The notes: generated by a model not told the origin, from the sequence alone. A DNA stretch of 63,381 bases from an uncultured Oscillibacter sp. (GCF_910587525.1 NZ_CAJULS010000001.1:1-63381); one strand, 5' to 3'. Shown: positions 44,825 to 53,770, counted from the stretch's first letter. Program-made: numbers and translations.

Positions 44825-45430
44825 TCAAAATAGATTTTTGTTGTTCTCGTCCACCACCTCTACCAGCTGGCCACGCTCAAAGAGGCCAATGGTCCCCAGT
44901 GGCAGCGGCATCAGCGCCAGGGCCGCCTCGCAGAAGGAGAGAAGCTGGTATGTGCAGATGCGGGTGTAGTCGTTGGGGTCCTCGGAGCCATCCTCGCCGA
45001 TGACGCCCATGTACCAGCCGGAGTCCCCCTCGCAGGTGGGCTCCAGCCGCTGGAGATAGACGGTGTCCGCCTTTCTGGCGGTCTTCTTCATAAGCATGGT
45101 GTCCTGGAAGGAGGTGGTCACCGCCTGGACCGCAGCCTTATTCAGAACCTCCGTCTGCTCATGGAAGATCCGCAGGCTGAGGGACAGGTCCTCCTCTGTG
45201 GCGGAGAAGGGGTCCCCCACATAGTCGAAGGTCACCATCCGGAACTCCGGCCCCTGCTTTACAAACTTGTAAAAGCTCCACCCGATCTGGATGATGCTGC
45301 CATCCTCCAATATGCCGCCGGCCTTCTCCTCCTCCAGCAGGACCCCCGCCAGGAAGTCCGCCGTGGGCTTCCACTCCTCCCGGCAGGAGAGGGATACGGG
45401 CTTTCCATTAATATTGTAGGTGTATTTCAT
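44825..45430 (-). CDS. Uncharacterised cytoplasmic protein
   Basis: 201 residues from the ATG at 45430 behind GGGAGG. No membrane segment. The N-terminal part is beta-rich (YTYNINGKPVSLSCREEWKP) and the C-terminal part ends LMPLPLGTIGLFERGQLVEVVDENN. I do not recognise the family; an immunity-protein-like role is conceivable but nothing beside it is a toxin. It stands alone with its own promoter and a strong terminator. Confidence 0.8.
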   Translation of the reverse strand: MKYTYNINGKPVSLSCREEWKPTADFLAGVLLEEEKAGGILEDGSIIQIGWSFYKFVKQGPEFRMVTFDYVGDPFSATEEDLSLSLRIFHEQTEVLNKAAVQAVTTSFQDTMLMKKTARKADTVYLQRLEPTCEGDSGWYMGVIGEDGSEDPNDYTRICTYQLLSFCEAALALMPLPLGTIGLFERGQLVEVVDENNKNLF

Positions 45431-45493
45431 ACGCTGCCTCCCAATCATATTGAATTGAAATGCCGTTGCACTTTCCTTGTTTCCTGTTTTTTT

Positions 45494-45522
45494 ATCATAT
45501 CAGATTCTGTCCCTCAGCGCAA
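45494..45522 (-). promoter_or_regulatory. Candidate promoter of the 45430 gene
   Basis: TTGCGC, 17 bases, TATGAT on the minus strand. The remaining 45523-45740 is AT-rich and includes TATTAT near 45697, a possible -10 for the small plus-strand ORF. Confidence 0.5.
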
Positions 45523-45752
45523 TCCCCCCAGCTCTGCGCCCGCAGGTGCAGACGGCGGTGCGCATTCGGTCGGGAAAATCAGCCATAACCTGCGTTTTTT
45601 CGTTGAGTCTCCCAACCAATCTCGGTCCTTTTATATTTTTTTTCAGATTCCTGTTTTCCTCGACAAATTGAGACAAGTTTTCCGCATGATTTTGTGTATT
45701 ATAAAGATACTCCAATCCACATTTTGTGGTCGTTTAGAAAGGACGAAGAAAA

Positions 45753-45911
45753 ATGCAGACGATTGCCAAAGAATATCTTTTGCTGTTCAACACACTGACA
45801 GACGCGGAAGAGACGCTTCGCAGGCTGGAGGCCCGGTTGATGGAGGCACAGCGGCAGGCCGAGGAGCTCTTTATGGAAAATACGGATCCCAACATACAGA
45901 ATCCGGATTAA
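45753..45911 (+). CDS. 52-residue coiled-coil peptide
   Basis: ATG at 45753 behind AAAGGACG. The product is one long charged helix (TDAEETLRRLEARLMEAQRQ) with a short polar tail, and a terminator follows 4 bases after the stop. The combination of ribosome site, helix pattern and own terminator supports a real small gene. No family recognised. Confidence 0.65.
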   Translation: MQTIAKEYLLLFNTLTDAEETLRRLEARLMEAQRQAEELFMENTDPNIQNPD

Positions 45912-45915
45912 ATAC

Positions 45916-45942
45916 AGCGGCCCCGCTGGCAGCGGGGCCGCT
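45916..45942 (+). terminator. Terminator of the 52-residue ORF
   Basis: Perfect 12-bp stem AGCGGCCCCGCT/AGCGGGGCCGCT with loop GGC, then CCTTT. Confidence 0.7.
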
Positions 45943-46006
45943 CCTTTATGAATCCTCTCTCCTCGGCCCAGGCCGCGCACTCCACATCGCCCCGCGGTAT
46001 CAGTCA

Positions 46007-46042
46007 AAAAGACGGGAACGCCAGGAGGCGTTCCCGTCTTTT
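46007..46042 (-). terminator. Terminator of pta
   Basis: Perfect 16-bp stem AAAAGACGGGAACGCC with loop AGGA and TTTTT on the minus strand. Confidence 0.85.
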
Positions 46043-46064
46043 CAGCAGGGGCATTTTCCCGATG

Positions 46065-47045
46065 TCAGTCCTCGCACAGACCGGCGGTGATCAGGGCCAT
46101 GGAGTAGACCTCCTGGCCGTTGCAGCCCCGGGAAAGGTCGTTGATGGGGGCGTTCAGGCCCTGGAGAATGGGTCCGTAGGCCTCGAAGCCGCCCATGCGC
46201 TGGCAGATCTTGTAGCCGATGTTGCCGGCGTTGATATCCGGGAAGATGAAGGTGTTGGCCCGGCCCGCCAGGGGAGACTCGGGGCACTTGGTCTCCGCCA
46301 CACGGTGGGACACGGCGGCGTCAAACTGCAGCTCACCGTCGATGATGATATCGGGGGCCTGGGCCTTGGCCTTGGCGCAGGCGTTGCGCATCTTGTCCAC
46401 ATCCTCGCCGGAGCCGGATCCGTGGGTGGAGTAGCTCAGGAACGCCATATGGGGGTCAATGCCGAAGAGGCGGGCCGTGCCGGCGGTCTCCAGGGCAATC
46501 TCCACCAGCTCATCCTCGTTCGGCTTGATATTGATGGCGCAGTCCGCCATAGCGATGACCTCGCGGTCGCCCACGGTGGTGGAGCGGACCAGAATGAAGC
46601 AGGAGGAGACGATCTTGCAGCCGGGCTTAGTCTTAATCAGCTGGAGTGCGGGGCGGACCGTGTCGGCGGTGGAGTAGGTGGCTCCACCCAGCAGCGCGTC
46701 GGCGTAGCCCATCTTCACCAGCATGGTGCCGAAGTAGTTGCCCTGCTTCAGCATGGAGCGGCACTGCTCCTCGGTCATCTTGCCCTTGCGCAGCTCCACC
46801 ATGGCGGCCACCATCTTGTCCATGTCCTCAAAGGCCTCGGGGTCCACAATCTCGGCGCCCCGGATGTTAAAACCGGCCTCCTCCGCGGCGGCAAAGACCT
46901 CTTCGGGCCTGCCCACCAGGACAGGGGTCAGGAACGTACCGGACAGCAGGCGGGCGGAGGCCTCCAGAATACGGGGGTCCGTGCCCTCGGTGAACACAAT
47001 CCTGCGGGGATGCGCCTTCAGCTTTTTGATAAGAAATTCAAACAT
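46065..47045 (-). CDS. pta: Phosphate acetyltransferase
   Basis: 326 residues from the ATG at 47045 (GGAGG 10 bases upstream; a GTG nine codons earlier is less likely). Family blocks: IVFTEGTDPRILEASARLL, GYADALLGGATYSTADTVRPAL, and C-terminal FPDINAGNIGYKICQRMGG. It interconverts acetyl-CoA and acetyl phosphate. It is the short form without the regulatory N-terminal domain. No ackA is next to it, so acetate kinase must be encoded elsewhere. Confidence 0.95.
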   Translation of the reverse strand: MFEFLIKKLKAHPRRIVFTEGTDPRILEASARLLSGTFLTPVLVGRPEEVFAAAEEAGFNIRGAEIVDPEAFEDMDKMVAAMVELRKGKMTEEQCRSMLKQGNYFGTMLVKMGYADALLGGATYSTADTVRPALQLIKTKPGCKIVSSCFILVRSTTVGDREVIAMADCAINIKPNEDELVEIALETAGTARLFGIDPHMAFLSYSTHGSGSGEDVDKMRNACAKAKAQAPDIIIDGELQFDAAVSHRVAETKCPESPLAGRANTFIFPDINAGNIGYKICQRMGGFEAYGPILQGLNAPINDLSRGCNGQEVYSMALITAGLCED

Positions 47046-47095
47046 GTTTCTATTACCTCCATAAAAGTCCACAGTACATGGATCAAGTTATCCTC

Positions 47096-47123
47096 ATTAT
47101 ACACCACTGACCCGCCGGGTCAA
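47096..47123 (-). promoter_or_regulatory. Promoter of pta
   Basis: TTGACC, 16 bases, TATAAT on the minus strand, about 50 bases from the start. Confidence 0.65.
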
Positions 47124-47272
47124 TTGAAAAATGAAAATCCTCACAAAAAAATTTACATTTATTCCACTGCCAGCCAAATAAAATATGCAAATTATACAAA
47201 ATACACCCCTGAATTCTAGGCATACAGCCTCTTTTTTTCTCTAAAAATGCCGATCCTCGCCATTTTCCAGGG

Positions 47273-47301
47273 TTGACGGGAGCCGTAAAACGCGGTATGA
47301 T
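47273..47301 (+). promoter_or_regulatory. Promoter of the M23 peptidase gene
   Basis: TTGACG, 17 bases, TATGAT. Nothing else is recognised between 47124 and 47272. Confidence 0.6.
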
Positions 47302-47347
47302 ACCAATGGTAACAAATTGTAACTTTTATGCCTTTTTCAGGAGTATT

Positions 47348-49261
47348 ATGAGTCAACGACCAAGATCAAAGAAGTCGCCGTCCGGCGGGCGGCGCATTGC
47401 AAACCCCCGGGCAGAGCGCCAGGAAGACCGGCGGGAGGAGCACCGCCTGGACCCCTCGGTATCCACCGGCGCTACGGCGGGCCTCTATTCCCGGGGTCTT
47501 GCGCCGGAGCCCCCTGCGGTCACATCGGAAACTGCCCCCCAGGAACACGCGGTGGAGAACCGCCTCCGCCGCACGGCCAGGCGGCGGGCCGCCATCCCCG
47601 CCTGGGAGGAACCGGACCCAAAGAAGACCGCCGGAAAAACCGCCACTTCCCCGCGCAGATCCGGCGAGCCCCGGCCCACGGTTACCTGGTATCAGGCCAT
47701 CGCTTGGAATCTAAAGCGGGCCAAACGCCGCTGGCGCCACATTCTGCGGGAAAAACGGGCTTCCCGCTTCCCTGAGTCCAACCGCTTTCCCATTCAAATC
47801 CTGCTGTTGATCTGGGGCATTTTTCCCATGTGGGGCAGTCTGCTGCAGGAGCGTCTCTGGGGCCACCGGAAACGGGCCATCAGCCGGGGCACCTCCCGGC
47901 CGGAGCGGCCGGAACGGGCCGGACACCGTGTGCTGTTCCCCCTGCTGTTCCTGGGGGGCACAGCCTGTATCGCTTTGGCAGCTCTGTTCCTCTCCACTTA
48001 CACCTATGGCACCACGGTCAGTTACAATGGCGAGGTCATCGCCGCCATGAGCTCCCAGACCGCCGCCGAAGAGGTTCGCCACGATCTGGAGCAGATCACC
48101 ACCCGCACTCTGGGTGAGAGCTTCACCATTGACGACTCCCTGATCCAATACTCCTCCGGCCTGCTGCGCCGGCAGGACCTGGTGGACCCGGAGACCTACG
48201 CCGAAGACCTCTCCCAGGAGGTGGGCCTGGTAACCGCCGCATACTGTCTGTATGTGGAAGGGGAATTTATTGGGGCCACGCCCTACGCTGGAGCCCTGGA
48301 TGAACTCCTAAAGCAGCTGAAAGCCGCCGGCACCGACGAGGACACCATCTTCTGCGACTTCTCAGAGACTGTGAATATCAAAGAGGAGTACGTCCCCAGC
48401 GACCAGATCATGAATCTAGGGTATCTGGCAGAGACGCTGTACAGCACCAAGACCGCCGAGGTCACCTATGAGGTGAAACAGGGCGACACCTGGTCCGAGA
48501 TCGCCGAGGACCACGGCCTGACTTCCAAGGAGCTGGAAGCCCTGAACCCCGGCTATGACATCAACAAGCTGCAGATCGGCGAAATCCTGACCATGTCCTC
48601 CTCCGTGCCCTACCTGACTAGGACGGTGGTCCAAAAGGAACGGTATGTAGCCGAGGTAAACTACGACGTGGAGTACACCGACGATAACAGCATGTACAAG
48701 GGCGACACCAAGGTGACCTCCAAGGGCGTCTTCGGCGCGGCGGACGTAGTGGCCAACGTCACCTACGTCAACGGCGAGGAGGTGGAGCGGACAGTCCTCT
48801 CCTCCGTCACTCTCCGGGAACCTGTGACGGAGCACCAGCTCCGGGGCACGAAGGAGCGTCCCACCTGGTATCCCACCGGCACGTTCCGCTGGCCCATTAC
48901 GGGCCGTATTACCTCCCGCTTCGGCGGACGGAAGTCCCCCGGCGGCATCGGCTCCACCAACCACCAGGGCATCGACATCGCGGCCCCGCGTGGCACGCCG
49001 GTCTACGCCGCCGACGGCGGCACCGTCACCTACTCCGGCTGGATGGGCGGCTACGGCTATCTGGTGGAAATCGACCACGGCAACGGCTACAAGACTCGCT
49101 ACGGCCATAACAGCAGCCTGACGGTCTCCGTGGGCCAGCACGTCTACAAGGGCCAGCAGATTGCACGGGTGGGCTCCACCGGCAACTCCACCGGCAACCA
49201 CTGTCACTTTGAGGTCCGCTACAACGGCGTGGCCCGCAATCCGCTGAACTATCTGCCCTAG
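47348..49261 (+). CDS. Membrane-anchored M23 peptidase with LysM and G5-like domains
   Basis: 637 residues from the ATG at 47348 (CAGGAG upstream). A long basic N-terminal region (1-195) carries a short hydrophobic patch near 142-160 and then the main membrane helix near 200-220 (LFPLLFLGGTACIALAALFL), so the C-terminal two thirds lie outside. A LysM domain (VKQGDTWSEIAEDHGLTSKEL, about 378-420), a G5-like stretch (about 425-510), and an M23 domain with H539/D543 (HQGID) and H618-x-H620 (HCHF) follow. It cuts peptidoglycan cross-links, in growth or spore formation. A strong terminator follows. Confidence 0.93.
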   Translation: MSQRPRSKKSPSGGRRIANPRAERQEDRREEHRLDPSVSTGATAGLYSRGLAPEPPAVTSETAPQEHAVENRLRRTARRRAAIPAWEEPDPKKTAGKTATSPRRSGEPRPTVTWYQAIAWNLKRAKRRWRHILREKRASRFPESNRFPIQILLLIWGIFPMWGSLLQERLWGHRKRAISRGTSRPERPERAGHRVLFPLLFLGGTACIALAALFLSTYTYGTTVSYNGEVIAAMSSQTAAEEVRHDLEQITTRTLGESFTIDDSLIQYSSGLLRRQDLVDPETYAEDLSQEVGLVTAAYCLYVEGEFIGATPYAGALDELLKQLKAAGTDEDTIFCDFSETVNIKEEYVPSDQIMNLGYLAETLYSTKTAEVTYEVKQGDTWSEIAEDHGLTSKELEALNPGYDINKLQIGEILTMSSSVPYLTRTVVQKERYVAEVNYDVEYTDDNSMYKGDTKVTSKGVFGAADVVANVTYVNGEEVERTVLSSVTLREPVTEHQLRGTKERPTWYPTGTFRWPITGRITSRFGGRKSPGGIGSTNHQGIDIAAPRGTPVYAADGGTVTYSGWMGGYGYLVEIDHGNGYKTRYGHNSSLTVSVGQHVYKGQQIARVGSTGNSTGNHCHFEVRYNGVARNPLNYLP

Positions 49262-49277
49262 CGCGGCATATACGATG

Positions 49278-49310
49278 AAACGGGCCTCCCCTATCCGGGG
49301 AGGCCCGTTT
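49278..49310. terminator. Terminator after the M23 peptidase gene
   Basis: Perfect 14-bp stem AAACGGGCCTCCCC with a 5-base loop and TTTTC. It lies inside the end of the convergent TetR remnant. Confidence 0.85.
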
Positions 49311-49631
49311 TCTTTGCGCCAAAATCCTCTGTGTTCTCCATCTGCTCCAGCAGCGCCGCCATACTCTCCGGGGCCGGGCCGCAGCCCTCCCGGATCCACT
49401 TCTCCAGCTGGGAGAGGAGGATGGCGCAGGCGCCGCCCCGTCCTCCCGGACAGACCAGGTAAAGAGCTCATAGACGTCAGCAAAGTGGCAGTAAAAAGTC
49501 TGGCGGTGGATGCCGCACCGGTCCGTCAGGGGGTGGACCTGTACCCGCTCCAAGGGCGTGGTCTCCAGCAGCTCCCACAGAGCGTCCGCCAATTTGCGCT
49601 TTGTCCGTGTCCCCTTCAAGACTGTCTGCAT
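49291..49631 (-). pseudogene. TetR-family regulator, frameshifted and short
   Basis: ATG at 49631 (GAGGGAAAG upstream). The DNA-binding part is intact: RKLADALWELLETTPLERVQ, then LTDRCGIHRQTFYCHFADVY. After ELFTW (about codon 57) the sequence continues sensibly only in another frame (ILLSQLEKWIREG, then ESMAALLEQMENTEDFG) and stops at 49291, inside the neighbour's terminator. A normal TetR protein has about 190 residues, so the gene is both frameshifted and cut short. A palindrome AGGTT-A-AACCT at 49717-49727 may be its former operator. Confidence 0.65.
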
Positions 49632-49925
49632 ACCGGCTTTCCCTCTATCTCTCCCGCAAAAATACGGTCTCACTCCCTGCTCTCCAGATATCTCTGCCCA
49701 TATCTGCCCAAAATATAGGTTAAACCTGTATGTGATATAGCGCAAACCTCTGCTAAATACAAGTGTAACTTATAAAATTTCATTAAGGAGAAGCACATCC
49801 CATTTTTAAACTATTGGAATATCAATCGATTCCATTTGCCCTCCAAATATAGCATAAACCCATATAGGCTCCCCGTCTCATGTCTCGGGCGGCGGGCAGC
49901 GCGGGGAGGTTGCAGGGAGGGTATT

Positions 49926-50219
49926 ATGGAGAACCATATCAGGCAGCTGCGGGAAGAATTTCACATGACCCAGGCCCGTCTCAGCATCGAGCTGGGAGCC
50001 TCCCAGGAGACAGTGAGCGCCTACGAAAACCGGAAGCATTACCCCAGTTTTCCACAATTGCAGAAGATGTCCGCTATCTTCCACGCCAGCATCGACTATG
50101 CCATGGGCCTCTCCGAAATCCGCCGCCCCGCTCTGCCCCGGGAAGCCGGGGATCTCTCCGCCCTGCTGGATCTGGCCCCGACCTATATCCTGGGAATGCT
50201 GGACACCTCCGCCCCGTGA
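49926..50219 (+). CDS. XRE-family HTH regulator
   Basis: 97 residues from the ATG at 49926 (GGGAGGG upstream). HTH: IRQLREEFHMTQARLSIELG, then ASQETVSAYENRKHYPSF, a classical XRE domain (about 4-60). The C-terminal 35 residues are not recognised. Single gene; targets unknown. The upstream 49740-49900 stretch is AT-rich with TGGAAT...ATTCCA arms that might be its operator. Confidence 0.9.
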   Translation: MENHIRQLREEFHMTQARLSIELGASQETVSAYENRKHYPSFPQLQKMSAIFHASIDYAMGLSEIRRPALPREAGDLSALLDLAPTYILGMLDTSAP

Positions 50220-50283
50220 AACGCGCCGGCCCGGCCGCCGAAGGCAGCCGGGCCCTCACCTCTTGAAAAATTTCACGAAAAGT

Positions 50284-50310
50284 TGAAGAAATCCGGGCCC
50301 CTGTCCCGTA
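50284..50310 (+). promoter_or_regulatory. Candidate ECF-type promoter
   Basis: TGAAGA, 17 bases, CGTA. It resembles the TGAAAC...CGTA pattern of SigW/SigX/SigM-class promoters and stands about 45 bases before the sigma gene, so autoregulation is likely. Confidence 0.5.
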
Positions 50311-50353
50311 ATATAGGCATCAGGCGCACGGGAGGGAGGTGGCGGCAGGAAAC

Positions 50354-50872
50354 ATGACAAAAGAGCAGTTTTCGGAGTTGGTATCCCAGTACGAACGGCT
50401 GGTCTATACCGTCTGCTTTCAGTTGGTGCGGGACGCCTCCGCTGCCGAGGACCTGACCCAGGAGACATTCCTCTCTGCCTGGCTCCACCGGGGTTCCCTC
50501 CCCCAGGGCTATGAGCGGCAGTGGCTGGGACGCATCGCCGCCAACAAGGCCAAGGACCACCTGCAAAGCGCCTGGTCCCGTCACAGCGTGCTTCCGGGGG
50601 ACGGGGCCATGCCCCCGGGCCTGGCCCCGCCCGCCGAGGAAATCGCCCTGCAAAAGACCGGAGCGGCCTCCATTGCGGCAGAAATCGAAGCCCTCAAGGA
50701 GCCTTACCGGCCGGTGTGCCGCCTGTGCCTGCTGGAGGAGAAGTCCCCGGAGGAGGCGGCCCTGGCCCTGGGCAGGCCGGTAAAGACAGTACATACACAG
50801 CTCTCCCGGGGCAAACGGCTGCTGCGGGAGCGATTGGAAAGGAGCGGAGGATATGGAACGGTTTCGCGCTGA
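50354..50872 (+). CDS. ECF RNA polymerase sigma factor
   Basis: 172 residues from the ATG at 50354. A GTG five codons earlier is too close to its purine-rich site. Region 2 is LVSQYERLVYTVCFQLVRDASAAEDLTQETFLSAW and region 4 (about 115-165) ends KSPEEAALALGRPVKTVHTQLSRGKRLL. It directs RNA polymerase to envelope-stress-type promoters. It overlaps the anti-sigma gene by 20 bases. Confidence 0.95.
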   Translation: MTKEQFSELVSQYERLVYTVCFQLVRDASAAEDLTQETFLSAWLHRGSLPQGYERQWLGRIAANKAKDHLQSAWSRHSVLPGDGAMPPGLAPPAEEIALQKTGAASIAAEIEALKEPYRPVCRLCLLEEKSPEEAALALGRPVKTVHTQLSRGKRLLRERLERSGGYGTVSR

Positions 50873-51323
50873 CGGACATCTGACAAACGAGGCGCTGGCG
50901 GCCCTGGTCCGGGACGATGGCCTGGACGAACTGGGCCGCCTGGAGATCGCGGAGCACCTGTCCTTCTGCGATCTGTGCCTCCAGCGGTACACGGACGCCT
51001 TGGCCGGCACGGTGCTGCTGGAGCCGGAGCGGTCCTGCCAGAAGACCCTCTGGGTCCGCGTCAGAACGCGGACCCTCCGGCTGGTGACCAGCCGGTACGC
51101 CACGGCCGCCGCCGCCGTGGCCCTGGCGCTGACCCTGCTGTGGAGCGGCCAGGAGATTCAGCTCTCCCGTCCCGCCCTGCCGGAGACCCGCTCCGCCGCG
51201 GAGCGGCTCCACACCTGGCCGGAGCGCTGGAACGACGCCCTCAGCGAGACGCTGTCGGGCGTGACGGACTTCTTTGACGGCCTGAGGCCGGGAAACAACT
51301 CTCGAGGAGGGATTTCATCATGA
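50853..51323 (+). CDS. Zinc-finger anti-sigma factor
   Basis: 156 residues. H35-x3-C39-x2-C42 (HLSFCDLC) is the ZAS zinc motif that grips ECF sigma factors. One membrane helix (about 82-98, ATAAAAVALALTLLWSG) anchors it, with an outer C-terminal domain of about 55 residues as the probable sensor. Its overlap with the sigma gene is typical of the pair. Confidence 0.9.
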   Translation: MERFRADGHLTNEALAALVRDDGLDELGRLEIAEHLSFCDLCLQRYTDALAGTVLLEPERSCQKTLWVRVRTRTLRLVTSRYATAAAAVALALTLLWSGQEIQLSRPALPETRSAAERLHTWPERWNDALSETLSGVTDFFDGLRPGNNSRGGISS

Positions 51324-51982
51324 GACTGATCCGAGGCATTTTATTCTTTATCTTCTCCTGCGTCCCCGGGTGCGGGCAGATGCACCAGGGACTTATGAAG
51401 CGGGGCATCTCCCAGACCATTGTGTTCTGCGGCGTGCTGGCCATTGCCATCTTCCTGGAGATCGGAACTCTGGCGGTATTCCTGCTGCCGCTGTGGCTTT
51501 ACTCCTTTTTTGACAGCTACAACCTCCGCCGCCAGCGGATGGAGGGCACGGAGGACGAGGACGCCTACCTCTTCGGCATGTCGGACCTGGACGCCCAGCG
51601 CCTCTCGGAGCTCCTGGCCAAGCGGCACAGCGTCATCGGCTGGGCGCTGGTGCTGGTGGGCCTGTATGTGCTGTATAACACCGTGGTCCAGCAGTTCATG
51701 CGGGGGATTTGGAATCTGTTCCCCTGGCTGGACTGGCTGTATGACCTGCTGGTGTGGGACGCCCCCCGCATCGCGGTGACACTGCTGATCATTGCCCTGG
51801 GCATGTGGTTCATCCGGGGGCCCAAGCGGACGGCCCCGGATGACATCCCCGTCTTCACCCCCGGCCCGGAGGCTGAGGGTCCGGCCTATCAGCCGGAGTT
51901 CTTCCAGGAGGCTCCCCACGCGCCGGACGTCCCCGGCGGCGGGCCGGAAACAGAAGAGGAGGACGCCCATGGAAACGGCTGA
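51320..51982 (+). CDS. Multi-helix membrane protein of the ECF operon
   Basis: 220 residues, overlapping the anti-sigma gene by 4 bases. The start MRLIRGILFFIFSCVPGCGQMHQG resembles a TM2-type helix pair with the PG-x-GQ turn. Two more helices lie around 98-115 and 145-160. The C-terminus is Pro/Glu-rich. Function unknown; co-transcription suggests an envelope-stress role. Confidence 0.82.
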   Translation: MRLIRGILFFIFSCVPGCGQMHQGLMKRGISQTIVFCGVLAIAIFLEIGTLAVFLLPLWLYSFFDSYNLRRQRMEGTEDEDAYLFGMSDLDAQRLSELLAKRHSVIGWALVLVGLYVLYNTVVQQFMRGIWNLFPWLDWLYDLLVWDAPRIAVTLLIIALGMWFIRGPKRTAPDDIPVFTPGPEAEGPAYQPEFFQEAPHAPDVPGGGPETEEEDAHGNG

Positions 51983-52664
51983 GCAGGCGGTGCAGACCGC
52001 AGTTCCCCGGCAGCGCCGGGTGGGCACCTTCACCCTGGGGATCGTATTGGTCATTGCCGGCGCGGGGATGCTGGCGTCCATGTTCTGGCCCCAGTTCCAG
52101 CCGGAGTGGCTGCTGAAAGCCTCCCCCTGCATTCTGATTCTCCTGGGAATCGAGACGCTGCTCTCCGCCCGGGGCGGCGGACGGGTGAAATACGACTGGC
52201 TGGGGATGTTCCTCTGCTTCATCCTCACCGGGGCGGCGCTGTGTATGTACTGTGCGGCCTGGTGGGTCGTCAACGGGAATTCCCTCGTCAGCGCCTCCCG
52301 CTGGGCCAACGAATACCTTTACGAGATGACCTACGACCGGTTGGACGGCGCAGACTCCCACACCATGCGCCTGGAGGCGGGGGACACGCTCCAGTGCCAA
52401 ATCTACACCTATTACGGCCGGTTGGAGGTGGAGATCAGCGACGAGGACGGGAACACCCTCTGCGAGGGCAATGCCCTGGAGGGGAACCACACGATTGAGA
52501 TCCCCAGAACCGGGGACTACACCATTTTGGTCTGGGGCCGCCATGCCGGCGGGGGATTTTCCTTCGTCCGCGCCGTTGCCGGGGAGGTCCCGCCGGCGGA
52601 GGAGGCGCCGCCGGAGACCGAGCGTTACTCGGAAATCGAGACCGTTCCCCAAGAGGACGGCTGA
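51969..52664 (+). CDS. LiaF/LiaI-like membrane protein of the ECF operon
   Basis: 231 residues from the ATG at 51969 (GAGGAGG upstream), overlapping the previous gene by 14 bases. Three N-terminal helices (about 20-100) have the pattern TLGIVLVIAGAGMLASMF and SPCILILLGIETLLS typical of the LiaI/LiaF transmembrane domain. An outer beta-rich domain (about 120-210) follows. LiaF-type proteins work in cell-envelope stress signalling, in line with the operon. Confidence 0.82.
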   Translation: METAEQAVQTAVPRQRRVGTFTLGIVLVIAGAGMLASMFWPQFQPEWLLKASPCILILLGIETLLSARGGGRVKYDWLGMFLCFILTGAALCMYCAAWWVVNGNSLVSASRWANEYLYEMTYDRLDGADSHTMRLEAGDTLQCQIYTYYGRLEVEISDEDGNTLCEGNALEGNHTIEIPRTGDYTILVWGRHAGGGFSFVRAVAGEVPPAEEAPPETERYSEIETVPQEDG

Positions 52665-52671
52665 ACCATCT

Positions 52672-52709
52672 GGCATCCGCCGGAACGACACTTGTTTCCG
52701 GCGGATGCC
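52672..52709 (+). terminator. Terminator of the ECF operon
   Basis: Perfect 14-bp stem GGCATCCGCCGGAA with a 10-base loop, then GTTTTC. Confidence 0.8.
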
Positions 52710-52738
52710 GTTTTCATCTGAGAAAGGAGCGCTTGAAA

Positions 52739-53611
52739 ATGGAACAGCATCCCTTTTCAACAGCAGAAACCCTCTCCCACGCAGCCATCTATTTTTTGCT
52801 GTTTCTGGCCGGGGACCTCTCCAGCAGCCTGATCTTTGACGGGCTCTTCTCCGTCATCACATTTCAAAGCTGGGAGTGGTATGTCATTCTCCGAATGACC
52901 GGGTGTCTGCTGGTCACGTGGGGCTTTTTCCGGCTCTATACGGAAAAGCGCCTCCATTTGAAAATGGAAGACTTTGGAATCACCTTTCGGATCCCGGTGT
53001 GGAGCGCCGTCCTGTCCCTCCTGCTCCCCGCCTTTGCAGCCGCCGCCTTTTGGACGGTGGGAACGGCGGAGGCAAACGCCTTTTCCCCCGGTGAACTGCT
53101 TCTGACCACGGCCACCTCCGCGGCCATGGCCCTGAAAGCCGGCATTCTGGAGGAGATGCTGTTCCGAGGCTTTATCATGCGGCTGCTTGAGCGCCGCTGG
53201 AACCGGTCTGCTGCGATTCTGGTCCCGTCGCTGCTGTTCAGCCTGGCCCACATCCCCTCCATGGAGGTCTTCACCGCCGGGGGCCTTGCGCTGCTGGCTG
53301 TCAGCGGTACGCTGGTGGGGGTCATGTTCTCCCTGGCCGCCTGCCGGGGAAACTCCATCGGCGGCAGCGCCCTCATGCATGCCGTGTGGAATTTTGTCAT
53401 GGCGACCAACATTCTGCACATCACAACGGCGGAGGGCGCCTACGGCAGCCCGCTGTTTCAAATCACGCTCCCGCTGGACAACATCCTGCTGACCGGGGCG
53501 GGATTCGGCGCGGAAGCCTCTCTCATCGCCATCGCCGGATACGCCCTTGTCTGCCTGGTCCTCCTCTTTCCAAAGGGGCGGACGGCTCTCTTCCGGCCTG
53601 CCTCCGAATAA
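52739..53611 (+). CDS. CPBP-family intramembrane metalloprotease
   Basis: 290 residues from the ATG at 52739 (AAAGGAGCG upstream). About eight membrane helices. The catalytic pattern ILEEMLFRGFIMR (EE-x3-R), then SLLFSLAHI and SALMHAVWNF with conserved histidines is that of the CPBP (Abi/CAAX) family. Such proteins cleave or process within the membrane; some give bacteriocin immunity. Substrate unknown. Confidence 0.92.
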   Translation: MEQHPFSTAETLSHAAIYFLLFLAGDLSSSLIFDGLFSVITFQSWEWYVILRMTGCLLVTWGFFRLYTEKRLHLKMEDFGITFRIPVWSAVLSLLLPAFAAAAFWTVGTAEANAFSPGELLLTTATSAAMALKAGILEEMLFRGFIMRLLERRWNRSAAILVPSLLFSLAHIPSMEVFTAGGLALLAVSGTLVGVMFSLAACRGNSIGGSALMHAVWNFVMATNILHITTAEGAYGSPLFQITLPLDNILLTGAGFGAEASLIAIAGYALVCLVLLFPKGRTALFRPASE

Positions 53612-53632
53612 CCCCGCCGCAAGCGGCGGCAC

Positions 53633-53661
53633 AGCCCCGGCCGGATCGGCCGGGGCTTTTT
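53633..53661 (+). terminator. Terminator of the CPBP gene
   Basis: 11-bp stem AGCCCCGGCCG/CGGCCGGGGCT with loop GAT and TTTTT. A candidate -10 for the next gene, TATACT with extended TGG, is at 53726-53731. Confidence 0.85.
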
Positions 53662-53770
53662 CCGACCTGCCAGACTCCGTCCATTTCCCCGCTCTATTTT
53701 TCTTTCCAAATCCGCCCGAATGTGGTATACTTGTCCGGGAAAATTTTTGTATGAAGGGGGAATCTCCATC

